Both the position numbers and the translations under genes were made by a program. Below are positions 9,235 through 18,353 of a stretch of 64,000 bases of DNA, piece after piece. The DNA is from Hominisplanchenecus faecis (GTDB lineage Bacteria > Bacillota > Clostridia > Lachnospirales > Lachnospiraceae). Numbering within the stretch: position 1 is the stretch's first letter; each line of letters begins with the position of its first letter. Below the pieces are notes generated by a model that saw nothing but the letters and a program-made list of their open reading frames with translations, searched no databases and was not told the origin of the DNA. The stretch is taken from contig NZ_JAJEQE010000006.1 in the NCBI RefSeq assembly GCF_020687205.1, forward strand, positions 26,161-90,160. The letters run 5' to 3'.

Positions 9235-10014
9235 ATGGCTGGCAAATATAAAGAACTTGCAGAAGTTTTAAAGCAGGAGTGCATTGCTCCTGACATTTAC
9301 AGTATGTGGCTTCAGACAGACAAGATCGCAGAGCAGGCTGTGCCGGGACAGTTTATTTCCGTGTACAGCAACGATGGCAGCAGACTTCTGCCGCGTCCGA
9401 TCAGTCTGTGCGAAATTGATAAAGAAAAGAAGGCACTTCGTATCGTTTACCGTGTGGCAGGAAAGGGAACAGCGGAGTTTGCACAGTATAAGCAAGGCGA
9501 TAAGATCGAAATCTTAGGACCGCTTGGAAATGGATTTCCGCTTGAACGTGCCGAAGGCAAAAAGGTATTTCTGATCGGCGGCGGCATCGGTATCCCGCCA
9601 ATGGTGGAACTTTCCAAACAGCTTTCAGGTGAAAAGACAGTGATCGCCGGTTACCGCGATGACAGGCTGTTTTTAAAAGAAGAGCTGGCACAGAATGCAG
9701 CATTTTATGCGGCAACCGAAGACGGCAGTGCCGGAACAAAAGGAAATGTACTGGATGCAATCCGTGAAAATAAACTTACCGCAGATGTGATCTATGCCTG
9801 CGGACCGACTCCGATGCTCCGTGCACTGAAAACTTATGCACAGGAACAGGATATCGAGTGCTGGATTTCCATGGAAGAGCGTATGGCATGCGGCATCGGT
9901 GCCTGCCTTGCCTGCGTCTGCCAGTCAAAAGAGGTGGACGATCATTCTCATGTACATAACAAACGTGTCTGCAAAGACGGACCGGTATTTCTGGCAACGG
10001 AGGTGGAACTGTGA
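9235..10014 (+). CDS. pyrK: Dihydroorotate dehydrogenase B, electron transfer subunit
   Basis: FAD- and 2Fe-2S-containing partner that passes electrons from PyrD to NAD+. The N-terminal FAD-binding barrel (LLPRPISLCEID), the NAD-binding half (FLIGGGIGIPPM) and the C-terminal 2Fe-2S cysteines in CGIGACLACVC...C are present. The length of 259 residues is normal. Its stop codon overlaps the GTG start of pyrD by four bases, in line with the two products forming a heterotetramer. Confidence 0.96.
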   Translation: MAGKYKELAEVLKQECIAPDIYSMWLQTDKIAEQAVPGQFISVYSNDGSRLLPRPISLCEIDKEKKALRIVYRVAGKGTAEFAQYKQGDKIEILGPLGNGFPLERAEGKKVFLIGGGIGIPPMVELSKQLSGEKTVIAGYRDDRLFLKEELAQNAAFYAATEDGSAGTKGNVLDAIRENKLTADVIYACGPTPMLRALKTYAQEQDIECWISMEERMACGIGACLACVCQSKEVDDHSHVHNKRVCKDGPVFLATEVEL

Positions 10015-10925
10015 GTACAAAGATAAGTACAAGCGTAAATATTGCCGGAGTTGAACTGAAAAATCCGGTTATGACAGCATCCGGAACTTTTGGCTCCGGA
10101 GCAGAATACAGTGAATTTGTGGACCTGTCAAAGCTTGGTGCAGTGGTCACAAAGGGCGTGGCAAACGTACCGTGGCCGGGCAATCCGACTCCGCGTGTGG
10201 CAGAAGTCTACGGCGGCATGTTAAATGCTATCGGACTGCAGAATCCGGGCATTGATGTATTTGTAAAACGTGATATTCCGTTTTTGAAACAGTATGATAC
10301 CAAGATCGTGGTCAATGTCTGCGGAAGAAGTACGAAGGACTACTGTGAAGTGGTAGAACGTCTGGCAGACGAACCGGTGGATCTTCTGGAGATCAACATT
10401 TCCTGCCCGAATGTCAAAGAAGGCGGCATTGCTTTCGGACAGAATCCAAAGTCTGTCGAGGACATCACAAAAGAAATCAAACGTGTGGCAAAACAGCCGG
10501 TTATCATGAAGCTCAGCCCAAATGTGACCGATATCACGGAAACAGCAAGGGCAGCAGAAGCAGGCGGTGCAGATGCACTTTCTCTGATCAATACACTGAC
10601 CGGTATGAAGATTGATATTAATCGCAGAAAATTTGTCCTGGCAAACAAGACCGGCGGTATGTCCGGTCCGGCAGTCAAACCGGTTGCCGTGCGTATGGTA
10701 TATCAGACCGCACAGGCAGTAAAACTTCCGATCATCGGTATGGGCGGCATCATGAATGCAGAGGATGCCCTGGAGTTCATTTTGGCAGGAGCAACTGCCG
10801 TTTCTGTAGGAACTGCAAACTTTATCGATCCGATGACCACCCTCAAAGTAGCAGAAGGGATCGAAGCATATATGAGAGCACAAAATGTATCCGACATCAG
10901 AGAACTGGTCGGTGTCGTGCAGTAA
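10011..10925 (+). CDS. pyrD: Dihydroorotate dehydrogenase B (NAD+), catalytic subunit
   Basis: FMN enzyme oxidising dihydroorotate to orotate, class 1B because it is paired with pyrK. The active-site cysteine lies in NISCPNVKEGG. The substrate and FMN motifs NPVMTASGTFG, INTLTGMKID and GMGGIMNAEDALEF are seen. The start is GTG at 10011, with GGAGGTGG just upstream, and overlaps pyrK by GTGA. The length is 304 residues. Confidence 0.97.
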   Translation: MSTKISTSVNIAGVELKNPVMTASGTFGSGAEYSEFVDLSKLGAVVTKGVANVPWPGNPTPRVAEVYGGMLNAIGLQNPGIDVFVKRDIPFLKQYDTKIVVNVCGRSTKDYCEVVERLADEPVDLLEINISCPNVKEGGIAFGQNPKSVEDITKEIKRVAKQPVIMKLSPNVTDITETARAAEAGGADALSLINTLTGMKIDINRRKFVLANKTGGMSGPAVKPVAVRMVYQTAQAVKLPIIGMGGIMNAEDALEFILAGATAVSVGTANFIDPMTTLKVAEGIEAYMRAQNVSDIRELVGVVQ

Positions 10926-10936
10926 GGAGATAAGAA

Positions 10937-11617
10937 ATGGAACAGTATAAACAGGAATTTATTGAATTTATGGTAGATTGTGATGTGCTGAAATTCGGCG
11001 AATTCACACTGAAAAGCGGAAGAAAATCTCCGTTCTTTATGAATGCCGGAGCTTATGTGACCGGTTCTCAGTTAAAGAAACTGGGTGAATATTATGCAAA
11101 AGCGATCCATGATCGATACGGCGATGATTTTGACGTACTGTTCGGACCGGCTTACAAAGGAATCCCGCTTAGTGTTGTGACTGCAATCGCATACAGTGAA
11201 CTTTACGGAAAAGAAGTGCGTTACTGCTCCGACCGCAAAGAAGAAAAAGATCACGGTGCAGACAAGGGAAGCTTTCTTGGAAGCAAATTAAAAGACGGTG
11301 ACCGTGTGATCATGATCGAAGACGTTACTACTTCCGGCAAATCCATGGAAGAAACGGTTCCGAAGGTAAAAGGTGCCGCAGATGTGACGATCGTCGGACT
11401 GATGGTTTCTCTTGACCGTATGGAAGTCGGAAAAGGCGGCGTAAAGTGTGCTCTGGATGAAGTGAAAGATCTTTACGGTTTTGAGACCGCAGCAATCGTA
11501 AATATGCAGGATGTCGTAGAGCATCTCTATAACAGAGAATGTGACGGAAAAGTTGTGATCGATGATAGATTAAAAGCAGCGATCGATGCATATTATGAGA
11601 AATACGGGGCAAAATAA
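10937..11617 (+). CDS. pyrE: Orotate phosphoribosyltransferase
   Basis: Transfers phosphoribose from PRPP to orotate. The PRPP-binding signature MIEDVTTSGKSMEE and the flexible loop DRKEEKDHGADKGSF are intact in a 226-residue protein. The AAGGAGATAAG ribosome site begins directly at the pyrD stop, and the ATG lies 11 bases after that stop. It is the last recognisable pyr gene of this operon. Confidence 0.97.
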   Translation: MEQYKQEFIEFMVDCDVLKFGEFTLKSGRKSPFFMNAGAYVTGSQLKKLGEYYAKAIHDRYGDDFDVLFGPAYKGIPLSVVTAIAYSELYGKEVRYCSDRKEEKDHGADKGSFLGSKLKDGDRVIMIEDVTTSGKSMEETVPKVKGAADVTIVGLMVSLDRMEVGKGGVKCALDEVKDLYGFETAAIVNMQDVVEHLYNRECDGKVVIDDRLKAAIDAYYEKYGAK

Positions 11618-11639
11618 TTCGGTAAAATGGAGGCTTTTC

Positions 11640-11792
11640 ATGAACGAAAAAATTTTTAAGACAATAAGAGGTACCGGTGCGGCAAGTCTCGCAGTCGGGA
11701 TCGTGGTTCTGGTGACCGGAATTTCAGCCGGCGTGATGATGATCGTAAACGGTGCAAGACTTCTGAAGTGTAAAAGTCAGGTATTGATTTAG
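11640..11792 (+). CDS. Small hydrophobic protein of unknown function
   Basis: A 50-residue protein starting at the ATG preceded by TGGAGGC. The middle (LAVGIVVLVTGISAGVMMIVNGARLL) contains one or two membrane segments with glycine-rich turns, and the ends are basic. I do not recognise a family. It sits 22 bases after pyrE and 4 bases before a VanZ-like gene, so it may be read with either. Confidence 0.6.
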   Translation: MNEKIFKTIRGTGAASLAVGIVVLVTGISAGVMMIVNGARLLKCKSQVLI

Positions 11793-11796
11793 TTTT

Positions 11797-12258
11797 ATGA
11801 GGAAGGAAACAAAAAAGAAGGTGCGGATACTGGGAGCGGTGCTGTTTTTTCTTTATCTGCTGGCACTGACGTATTTTCTGTTTTTTGCGGAAGGATACGG
11901 AAGATCCGTGGAAGGAAGAATGTATGCCTACAACCTTCAGCCCTTTCGGGAAATCAAAAGATTCTGGATTCACCGGGAGATGCTGGGGACGTTCGCAGTA
12001 TTCTGCAATTTGGCGGGGAATGTGATCGGCTTCATTCCGTTTGGGATGATCCTGCCGGTCATATGGCCGAAAACGGGGAAAGTTTTACGGATCCTGCTTC
12101 TTAGCTTCGAGTTCAGTCTGTGCGTGGAGACGATACAGCTTGTCTGGAAGGTGGGAAGCTTTGATGTGGATGACCTGATCCTCAACACCCTGGGCGGTGT
12201 GATCGGGTATCTGCTGTTTTGGATATGTAATAAGATAAGGAGAAAGATATATGGCTAA
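11797..12258 (+). CDS. VanZ-like family membrane protein
   Basis: A 153-residue protein with about four membrane segments and the VanZ-type arrangement: FRE-(I/F) region after the first segment, NLAGNVIGFIPFG, CVETIQL and DVDDLILNTLGG, which are the conserved features of the domain. VanZ itself gives low-level teicoplanin resistance, but most family members have no proven role, so resistance should not be assumed. The ribosome site is weak. It overlaps the next gene by eight bases. Confidence 0.85.
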   Translation: MRKETKKKVRILGAVLFFLYLLALTYFLFFAEGYGRSVEGRMYAYNLQPFREIKRFWIHREMLGTFAVFCNLAGNVIGFIPFGMILPVIWPKTGKVLRILLLSFEFSLCVETIQLVWKVGSFDVDDLILNTLGGVIGYLLFWICNKIRRKIYG

Positions 12259-12565
12259 AAAGCGTATGTATTCTTTTGCAAAAGAGAAACATTCCGGCAA
12301 AGGTATTCTTTCAACGATACTTGGTACACTCTCACTTGTCATTTTTGCCGTTCTGGCATGGCTGGCATATTATCTGGACGGACAGGGCGGCGTTTACCTG
12401 GGCAGCATCGGGCTGCTTGGCATGGTATTTGCCGTCAGCAGTGTCGTGTTCGGACTGATGGGATTTGGCGAAAACAATGTGCGCTACCTGTTTCCGAAGA
12501 TTGGGTCGATCCTCGGCGGCATCATGGTGGCATTGTGGGTATTTGTAGTTTTAATTGGGATTTAA
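12251..12565 (+). CDS. Small multi-spanning membrane protein (possibly DUF6142)
   Basis: A 104-residue protein with a basic N-terminus (MAKKRMYSFAKEKHSGKG) and three predicted membrane segments. It overlaps the VanZ-like gene by eight bases with AAGGAGAAAG as its ribosome site, which indicates translational coupling. It resembles a Clostridia family of similar length that I recall as DUF6142, but I cannot confirm that here. No function is known to me. Confidence 0.65.
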   Translation: MAKKRMYSFAKEKHSGKGILSTILGTLSLVIFAVLAWLAYYLDGQGGVYLGSIGLLGMVFAVSSVVFGLMGFGENNVRYLFPKIGSILGGIMVALWVFVVLIGI

Positions 12566-12659
12566 GGAAATGCCAGGGACGAATTGCGGGAGTACAAAGT
12601 ACGGAACAACTCGTATGGCATCACTTTACTGTAACCTTTAAAAGATTGGCGGTGGAAAG

Positions 12660-14708
12660 ATGGAGAGAACAGTACTGGAAGAGAGAGACGCTCTCTCAAT
12701 GGAACGACTTGCATCCATAACAAAAGAGCATACCGCACAGGAGCCGTTTGGGGATTATTTCAGAAAAACGGCTTCTTTTGTTATAAAAATGGATGAAGTT
12801 TACCGAAAAATAAAAGATGGAAAAACGGAAAGCTATACGCTTGAGCAGTGGCAGGCATTTAATCAGAGCCTTTATGAGGAGATTCTTCCGGAGAACTATG
12901 AGCACAGCTATGGAGATCCAAAGTATGCGGTGGAAAAACTCGGAGAAGTGCACGGACGCATCTTAAGTTTTCTGTATGCCGAATTGTATGCCCTGATCGG
13001 CTATGCTTTTGAGCAGCGGCTGCATGAAAAGGTGATCCTTCAGGAACTTCTGATCGAAGTGTATAATTGCTTTGAAGAGGAAGAGCTCCCGGGATACCGA
13101 AGGATCCAGCAGATCATCTACTGGTTTGAGAGTGATTACAGTGAGATCACGGTAGCACACCGCATTCGGGAAGCTGTTGATCCAAAGCTTGATTTTGCAG
13201 CGAAGATCGTGATGGAGTCGGATCTGAAAGACCTTCGCTATCTGTATCGCTATGGTGAGTATATCACCGAAAACGAGCGGAAGATGGCAGAATTTATGAA
13301 CAGCCTGGATGAAGAGACCGTAGAAAAGATGGCATCTACGTTTACCGAAGGATACCGGATCGGATTTGTGCTTGGCGGCAAGGATCTTTCGAAAAAACAG
13401 ACGGTCAACATCCGCTATATGGTCGGATTTGAGCGGATGGTGCGTCTGGCAATACGAAATTTTGAAAAAATGGGATTAAAGCCGGTCATCTATCGTGCGG
13501 CACTGGAGCGTATCAATAAAAAAGGTGTGCACCGCATCGGCTATTACGGGGCAATCCCGAACCGCCAGTTTGACTATGATCACCGGGCAGACCAGGCAAT
13601 CTATCTGGACAAGGCCTTTATGGAGCGACGCCTGGGTGTTATGCGTTCGGCGTACGAAAATTATAAAACACTGGCAAACGGTCATGCAGGCCCGGCCTGC
13701 ATTGATACCTTCGGGGAGCCGGAGTTTTATCCGCAGACAAAACCGGAAGCCTATTATTTGTCGGATAAACAGAAAAAACTGCAGACACAGATGGATAACG
13801 AATCCGTGCAGATCACAAACCGCTATATCATCGGCAAAGAACGCAGTTTTACGATCATCGCCTTTCCGGTCCCGGAAATCGGGGCAGACTTCCCGGAGAT
13901 TTTTAAAGAGACGATCCGCATCAATACGCTTGACTATCAGCTCTATGCAGATATCCAGCAGAAACTGATCGATGCCCTGGATCAGGGTGAGAGTGTACAT
14001 GTGCTCGGAAAAGGAGAAAATCACACCGATATGCACATTGCCCTGCACAAACTGAATGATCCAAAGAAGCAGACTAATTTCGAAAATTGTGTGGCAGATG
14101 TCAACATTCCGGTCGGAGAAGTCTTTACTTCCCCGATATTGAAGGGAACAAGCGGCATTCTTGAGGCATGTACGGTTTATCTGGAAGGCTTAAAGTATGA
14201 AAAACTGCATCTGGAATTTGAAGATGGTATGGTAAAAGCATATACCTGCAAGAATTTTGAGCAGGAAGAGTACAATCAGAACTATGTCCGGGAAAATGTG
14301 CTGGCGAATCATGAGACTCTGCCAATCGGCGAATTTGCGATCGGAACAAACACAGCAGCCTATGCTATGGCAAGGGAATATCATATTGAAGGAAAACTGC
14401 CGATCCTGATCGCTGAGAAGACCGGACCGCATTTTGCCGTAGGAGATACCTGCTACAGCTGGGCAGAAGATACACCGGTATATAATCCGGACAAAAAGGA
14501 GATCATCGCAAGAGACAATGAGATTTCCATTCGCAGAAAAGAAGATCCGGGAGAGGCATATTTTGGACATCATCTTGATATCACGATACCATATGACGAG
14601 CTTGGCAGCATCGAAGTACAGTGTGCTGACGGCAGAAGAATCCTGATCTTTGCGGACGGAAAGTTCGTACTTCCGGGCACGGAGGAGCTGAATCGCTTCC
14701 TCAATTAA
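12660..14708 (+). CDS. M29-type aminopeptidase (leucyl aminopeptidase-like)
   Basis: The 682-residue cytoplasmic protein has a C-terminal half typical of the M29 metalloaminopeptidases: NIPVGEVFTSPI supplies the first metal-ligand glutamate region, and GTNTAAY, IAEKTGPHFAVGDTC and HHLDI follow. The N-terminal ~300 residues are an extension absent from the short thermophilic enzymes and are seen in Clostridia relatives. Predicted activity is removal of N-terminal residues from peptides. The ATG at 12660 follows GGTGGAAAG. It sits directly before the purine operon but has a separate promoter downstream. Confidence 0.8.
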   Translation: MERTVLEERDALSMERLASITKEHTAQEPFGDYFRKTASFVIKMDEVYRKIKDGKTESYTLEQWQAFNQSLYEEILPENYEHSYGDPKYAVEKLGEVHGRILSFLYAELYALIGYAFEQRLHEKVILQELLIEVYNCFEEEELPGYRRIQQIIYWFESDYSEITVAHRIREAVDPKLDFAAKIVMESDLKDLRYLYRYGEYITENERKMAEFMNSLDEETVEKMASTFTEGYRIGFVLGGKDLSKKQTVNIRYMVGFERMVRLAIRNFEKMGLKPVIYRAALERINKKGVHRIGYYGAIPNRQFDYDHRADQAIYLDKAFMERRLGVMRSAYENYKTLANGHAGPACIDTFGEPEFYPQTKPEAYYLSDKQKKLQTQMDNESVQITNRYIIGKERSFTIIAFPVPEIGADFPEIFKETIRINTLDYQLYADIQQKLIDALDQGESVHVLGKGENHTDMHIALHKLNDPKKQTNFENCVADVNIPVGEVFTSPILKGTSGILEACTVYLEGLKYEKLHLEFEDGMVKAYTCKNFEQEEYNQNYVRENVLANHETLPIGEFAIGTNTAAYAMAREYHIEGKLPILIAEKTGPHFAVGDTCYSWAEDTPVYNPDKKEIIARDNEISIRRKEDPGEAYFGHHLDITIPYDELGSIEVQCADGRRILIFADGKFVLPGTEELNRFLN

Positions 14709-14718
14709 GGTTTGCAGG

Positions 14719-14747
14719 TTGACAATAAAAGAAAGTATTAGTAAAAT
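14719..14747 (+). promoter_or_regulatory. Promoter of the pur operon
   Basis: TTGACA (14719-14724), a 17-base spacer and TAAAAT (14742-14747). The resulting leader is only about 40 bases, which leaves no room for a purine riboswitch, so any purine control must act by a repressor or elsewhere. Confidence 0.75.
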
Positions 14748-14794
14748 TAAAAAGATGTTAAACACTTACAATGATGCGAAAAGGAGATTGAACC

Positions 14795-15301
14795 ATGGCA
14801 AAGGTTGGAATTGTAATGGGAAGCGACTCAGATATGCCGGTTATGGCAAAAGCTGCAGACGTTTTAGAGAAACTGGGCATTGATTATGAGATGACGATCA
14901 TCTCGGCACATCGCGAACCGGATGTTTTCTTTGAATATGCAAAGACAGCAGAGAGCAAAGGCTTTAAAGTGATTATTGCCGGAGCAGGTATGGCAGCTCA
15001 TCTGCCGGGCATGTGTGCAGCAATCTTCCCAATGCCGGTCATCGGCATTCCGATGCATACAACATCTCTTGGCGGCAGAGATTCTCTGTACTCGATCGTA
15101 CAGATGCCGACAGGTATTCCGGTAGCAACCGTAGCGATCAACGGCGGGGCGAACGCAGGTATTTTAGCTGCGAAGATCCTGGCTACTTCTGATGAAGAAC
15201 TGCTCTCCAGACTGAAAGCATATTCAGAAGAAATGAAAGAACAGGTTGTGGAAAAAGACGCAAAGCTTCAGAAAGTTGGATACAAAAACTACGCAAAATA
15301 A
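14795..15301 (+). CDS. purE: 5-(carboxyamino)imidazole ribonucleotide mutase
   Basis: Interconverts N5-CAIR and CAIR in purine synthesis. The signature [10 protein letters not shown] at the N-terminus, SAHREPD and the [12 protein letters not shown] segment are all intact. The 168-residue length is typical for class I PurE. It is first in purE-M-N-D and is preceded by AAAAGGAGATTG. Confidence 0.97.
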   Translation: MAKVGIVMGSDSDMPVMAKAADVLEKLGIDYEMTIISAHREPDVFFEYAKTAESKGFKVIIAGAGMAAHLPGMCAAIFPMPVIGIPMHTTSLGGRDSLYSIVQMPTGIPVATVAINGGANAGILAAKILATSDEELLSRLKAYSEEMKEQVVEKDAKLQKVGYKNYAK

Positions 15302-15329
15302 AAGACAAACCCCAAGGGAGGACAAAAGC

Positions 15330-16355
15330 ATGGATTACAAGAAAGCCGGAGTGGATATCGAGGCAGGATACAAATCAGTTGAATTAATGAAAGAGCACAT
15401 CAAGAAGACCATGAGAAGTGAAGTACTGACCAATATCGGCGGATTTTCCGGTGCATTTTCCATGGAAAAATTCAAAGACATGGAAAAACCGACACTGGTT
15501 TCCGGTACGGACGGAGTTGGTACGAAACTGAAACTGGCATTTATTCTTGATAAACATGATACCGTCGGCATCGACTGCGTTGCCATGTGTGTAAATGATA
15601 TAGCCTGTGCAGGCGGAGAACCGCTGTTTTTCCTGGATTACATTGCCTGCGGCAAGAACTATCCGGAAAAGATCGCTCAGATCGTAAGCGGTGTAGCAGA
15701 AGGCTGCGTACAGTCTGATGCGGCACTGATCGGCGGAGAGACTGCTGAGATGCCGGGATTCTATCCGGTAGATGAGTACGACCTGGCTGGTTTTGCAGTT
15801 GGTGTAGTAGATGAAAAAGACCTGATCACAGGAAAAGATTTAAAAGAGAAAGACGTTCTGATCGGTATCGCTTCTTCCGGTGTACACAGCAACGGATTTT
15901 CACTGGTAAGAAAAGTATTCAGCATGGATGAAAAAACACTGAACACTTACCACGAAGAGCTTGGAAAGACTCTGGGTGAGGCTCTGATTGCACCGACCAA
16001 GATTTATGTGAAAGCACTTCGCAGCATCAAAGAAGCAGGCGTTCGTGTGAAAGGATGCAGCCATATCACAGGAGGCGGATTTTATGAGAACGTTCCGCGT
16101 ATGCTTCCGGAAGGAGTACGTGCCGTGATCCGCAAAGACAGCTATGAGGTTCCGGCAATCTTCAAGATGCTGGCAAGAGAAGGCCAGATCGAAGAGCAGA
16201 TGATGTACAATACATACAACATGGGTATCGGTATGGTTGTTGCAGTTGATCCGACAGACGTTGACAAGACTATGAAAGCGATCGAAGCAGCAGGAGAAAC
16301 CGCTTACGTGATCGGTGAGATTGAGAACGGTGAGAAGGGTGTGACCTTATGCTAA
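15330..16355 (+). CDS. purM: Phosphoribosylformylglycinamidine cyclo-ligase (AIR synthetase)
   Basis: ATP-dependent closure of the imidazole ring, FGAM to AIR. The N-terminus [13 protein letters not shown], the glycine-rich [11 protein letters not shown] and [11 protein letters not shown] are family signatures. The length is 341 residues. The ATG at 15330 follows AAGGGAGGAC; the frame runs further upstream into purE but that part is not family-like. The gene overlaps purN by seven bases. Confidence 0.97.
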   Translation: MDYKKAGVDIEAGYKSVELMKEHIKKTMRSEVLTNIGGFSGAFSMEKFKDMEKPTLVSGTDGVGTKLKLAFILDKHDTVGIDCVAMCVNDIACAGGEPLFFLDYIACGKNYPEKIAQIVSGVAEGCVQSDAALIGGETAEMPGFYPVDEYDLAGFAVGVVDEKDLITGKDLKEKDVLIGIASSGVHSNGFSLVRKVFSMDEKTLNTYHEELGKTLGEALIAPTKIYVKALRSIKEAGVRVKGCSHITGGGFYENVPRMLPEGVRAVIRKDSYEVPAIFKMLAREGQIEEQMMYNTYNMGIGMVVAVDPTDVDKTMKAIEAAGETAYVIGEIENGEKGVTLC

Positions 16356-16975
16356 AGCTGGTAGTGCTGGTGTCCGGAGGCGGAACCAATCTTCAGGCGA
16401 TCATTGACGGCATTGCGGACGGAAGCATTCCAAATACCGAGATCAAAGCCGTGATCAGCAACAATAAAAATGCCTATGCCCTGCAAAGAGCAAAGGATCA
16501 TAACATTGCAGCTGCATGTGTCTCACCGAAAGATTTTGCAGACCGGGCAGCATTTAACCAGGCACTTCTGGAGAAAATAAAGTCTTATGAGCCGGATCTC
16601 ATTGTTCTGGCAGGATGTCTGGTCGTGATCCCGGAGATCATGGTGGATGCTTATCCAAACAAGATCATCAACATCCATCCATCGCTGATCCCGGCATTTT
16701 GCGGAACCGGATATTACGGGCTGAAAGTACACGAAGGCGTGCTTAAGCGCGGTGTAAAAGTGACCGGTGCAACGGTGCATTTTGTGGACAAAGGAACAGA
16801 TACCGGTCCGATCATCATTCAGAAGGCAGTGGAAGTACAGCAGGACGATACCCCGGAAATTCTGCAGCGGCGTGTCATGGAGCAGGCAGAATGGAAAATC
16901 ATGCCGCAGGCGATCCGCCTGATCGCAGAAGGAAAAGTCCGTGTGGAAAATGGCAAAACGATAATCACAGAATAG
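16349..16975 (+). CDS. purN: Phosphoribosylglycinamide formyltransferase
   Basis: Transfers a formyl group from 10-formyltetrahydrofolate to GAR. The N-terminal [13 protein letters not shown], the catalytic [10 protein letters not shown] with its asparagine and histidine, and the aspartate of [10 protein letters not shown] are present. The length is 208 residues. The start codon overlaps the end of purM, so the two are translationally coupled. Confidence 0.96.
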   Translation: MLKLVVLVSGGGTNLQAIIDGIADGSIPNTEIKAVISNNKNAYALQRAKDHNIAAACVSPKDFADRAAFNQALLEKIKSYEPDLIVLAGCLVVIPEIMVDAYPNKIINIHPSLIPAFCGTGYYGLKVHEGVLKRGVKVTGATVHFVDKGTDTGPIIIQKAVEVQQDDTPEILQRRVMEQAEWKIMPQAIRLIAEGKVRVENGKTIITE

Positions 16976-17060
16976 AGACGATGTCAGGATCTCAGAAATG
17001 CGAAAAGATTCGGAGACATTGTATATTCAAGTACTTTATATATAGAAAGAAGGACGCAGG

Positions 17061-18332
17061 ATGAAAGTATTGATAGTCGGAAGCGGCGGACGTGAGCATG
17101 CGATCGCATGGAAAGTCGCACAGAGTCCAAAAGTAGATAAAATTTACTGTGCACCGGGCAATGCCGGAATTGAAGAATTTGCAGAATGTGTGCCGATTCA
17201 GGCAATGGAGTTTGACAAACTGGTCGCATTTGCAAAAGAACAGGCAATCGATCTTACGGTAGTTGGTATGGATGATCCTCTGGTTGACGGTATCGTAGAT
17301 GCATTTGAGGCAGAAGGACTGCGTGTATTCGGACCGAGAAAGAATGCAGCAATCCTGGAAGGCTCCAAGGCATTTTCCAAAGACCTGATGAAAAAATATA
17401 ATATTCCGACCGCTGCTTACGAAACATTTACCGATGCATCCGCAGCACTTGCATATCTGGAAAAAGCAGATTTCCCGATTGTTCTGAAAGCAGACGGACT
17501 GGCACTCGGAAAAGGTGTGCTGATCTGTAATACGCCAGAAGAAGCAAAAGATGGTGTAAAAACCATCATGGAGGACAAGAAATTCGGTACAGCCGGCAAT
17601 ACAATGGTGGTAGAAGAGTTCATGACCGGAAGAGAAGTGTCTGTACTTTCTTATGTGGACGGCAAGACCATCAAGACGATGACTTCCGCACAGGATCACA
17701 AACGTGCCGGAGACGGCGATACCGGACTGAACACCGGTGGTATGGGAACTTTCTCACCAAGTCCGTTCTATACGGAAGAAGTGGATGCATTCTGCAAAAA
17801 ATATATCTATCAGGCAACGGTCGATGCGATGGCAGCAGAAGGAAGAGAGTTCAAAGGCATTATCTTCTTCGGACTAATGCTGACCGAAAAAGGTCCTCGT
17901 GTCTTGGAGTACAATGCAAGATTCGGTGATCCGGAAGCACAGGTTGTCCTGCCGCGTATGAAAACCGATATCATTGACGTTTTTGAGGCGTGCATTGACG
18001 GAACACTTGACCAGATCGACCTGCAGTTTGAGGACAATGCGGCAGTCTGCGTCGTACTGGCATCCGACGGTTATCCGGTGAAATACGACAAAGGTTTCGT
18101 AATCCGTGGTCTTGACAAATTCAAAGATAAAGATGGTTACTATGTATTCCACGCCGGAAGCAAACGCACGGAAGAAGGCATCGTGACAAACGGCGGCCGT
18201 GTCCTCGGTGTGACTGCAAAGGGAAAAGACCTCAAAGAGGCCCGTGCAAATGCCTATGCAGCGGTAGAGTGGATTGATTTTGAGAATAAATATTATCGTC
18301 ATGACATTGGAAAAGCGATTGACGAAGCATAA
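17061..18332 (+). CDS. purD: Phosphoribosylamine-glycine ligase
   Basis: ATP-grasp ligase making GAR from phosphoribosylamine and glycine. VGSGGREHAI at the N-terminus, KADGLALGKGV in the ATP-grasp domain and LEYNARFGDPE are diagnostic. The length is 423 residues. It follows purN by 85 bases with GAAAGAAGGACG before the ATG. Other purine genes (purF, purL, purC, purH) are not in the window. Confidence 0.97.
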   Translation: MKVLIVGSGGREHAIAWKVAQSPKVDKIYCAPGNAGIEEFAECVPIQAMEFDKLVAFAKEQAIDLTVVGMDDPLVDGIVDAFEAEGLRVFGPRKNAAILEGSKAFSKDLMKKYNIPTAAYETFTDASAALAYLEKADFPIVLKADGLALGKGVLICNTPEEAKDGVKTIMEDKKFGTAGNTMVVEEFMTGREVSVLSYVDGKTIKTMTSAQDHKRAGDGDTGLNTGGMGTFSPSPFYTEEVDAFCKKYIYQATVDAMAAEGREFKGIIFFGLMLTEKGPRVLEYNARFGDPEAQVVLPRMKTDIIDVFEACIDGTLDQIDLQFEDNAAVCVVLASDGYPVKYDKGFVIRGLDKFKDKDGYYVFHAGSKRTEEGIVTNGGRVLGVTAKGKDLKEARANAYAAVEWIDFENKYYRHDIGKAIDEA

Positions 18333-18353
18333 ACGTTTTTGAAGGGAGAAAAC

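Noticed and set aside
11797..12258. Glycopeptide resistance gene
   Set aside because: Only a VanZ-like domain is present, with no van ligase or regulator nearby; VanZ-like proteins are common in Clostridia without resistance.
14748..14794. Purine riboswitch before purE
   Set aside because: The promoter leaves a leader of only about 40 bases, too short for the aptamer.
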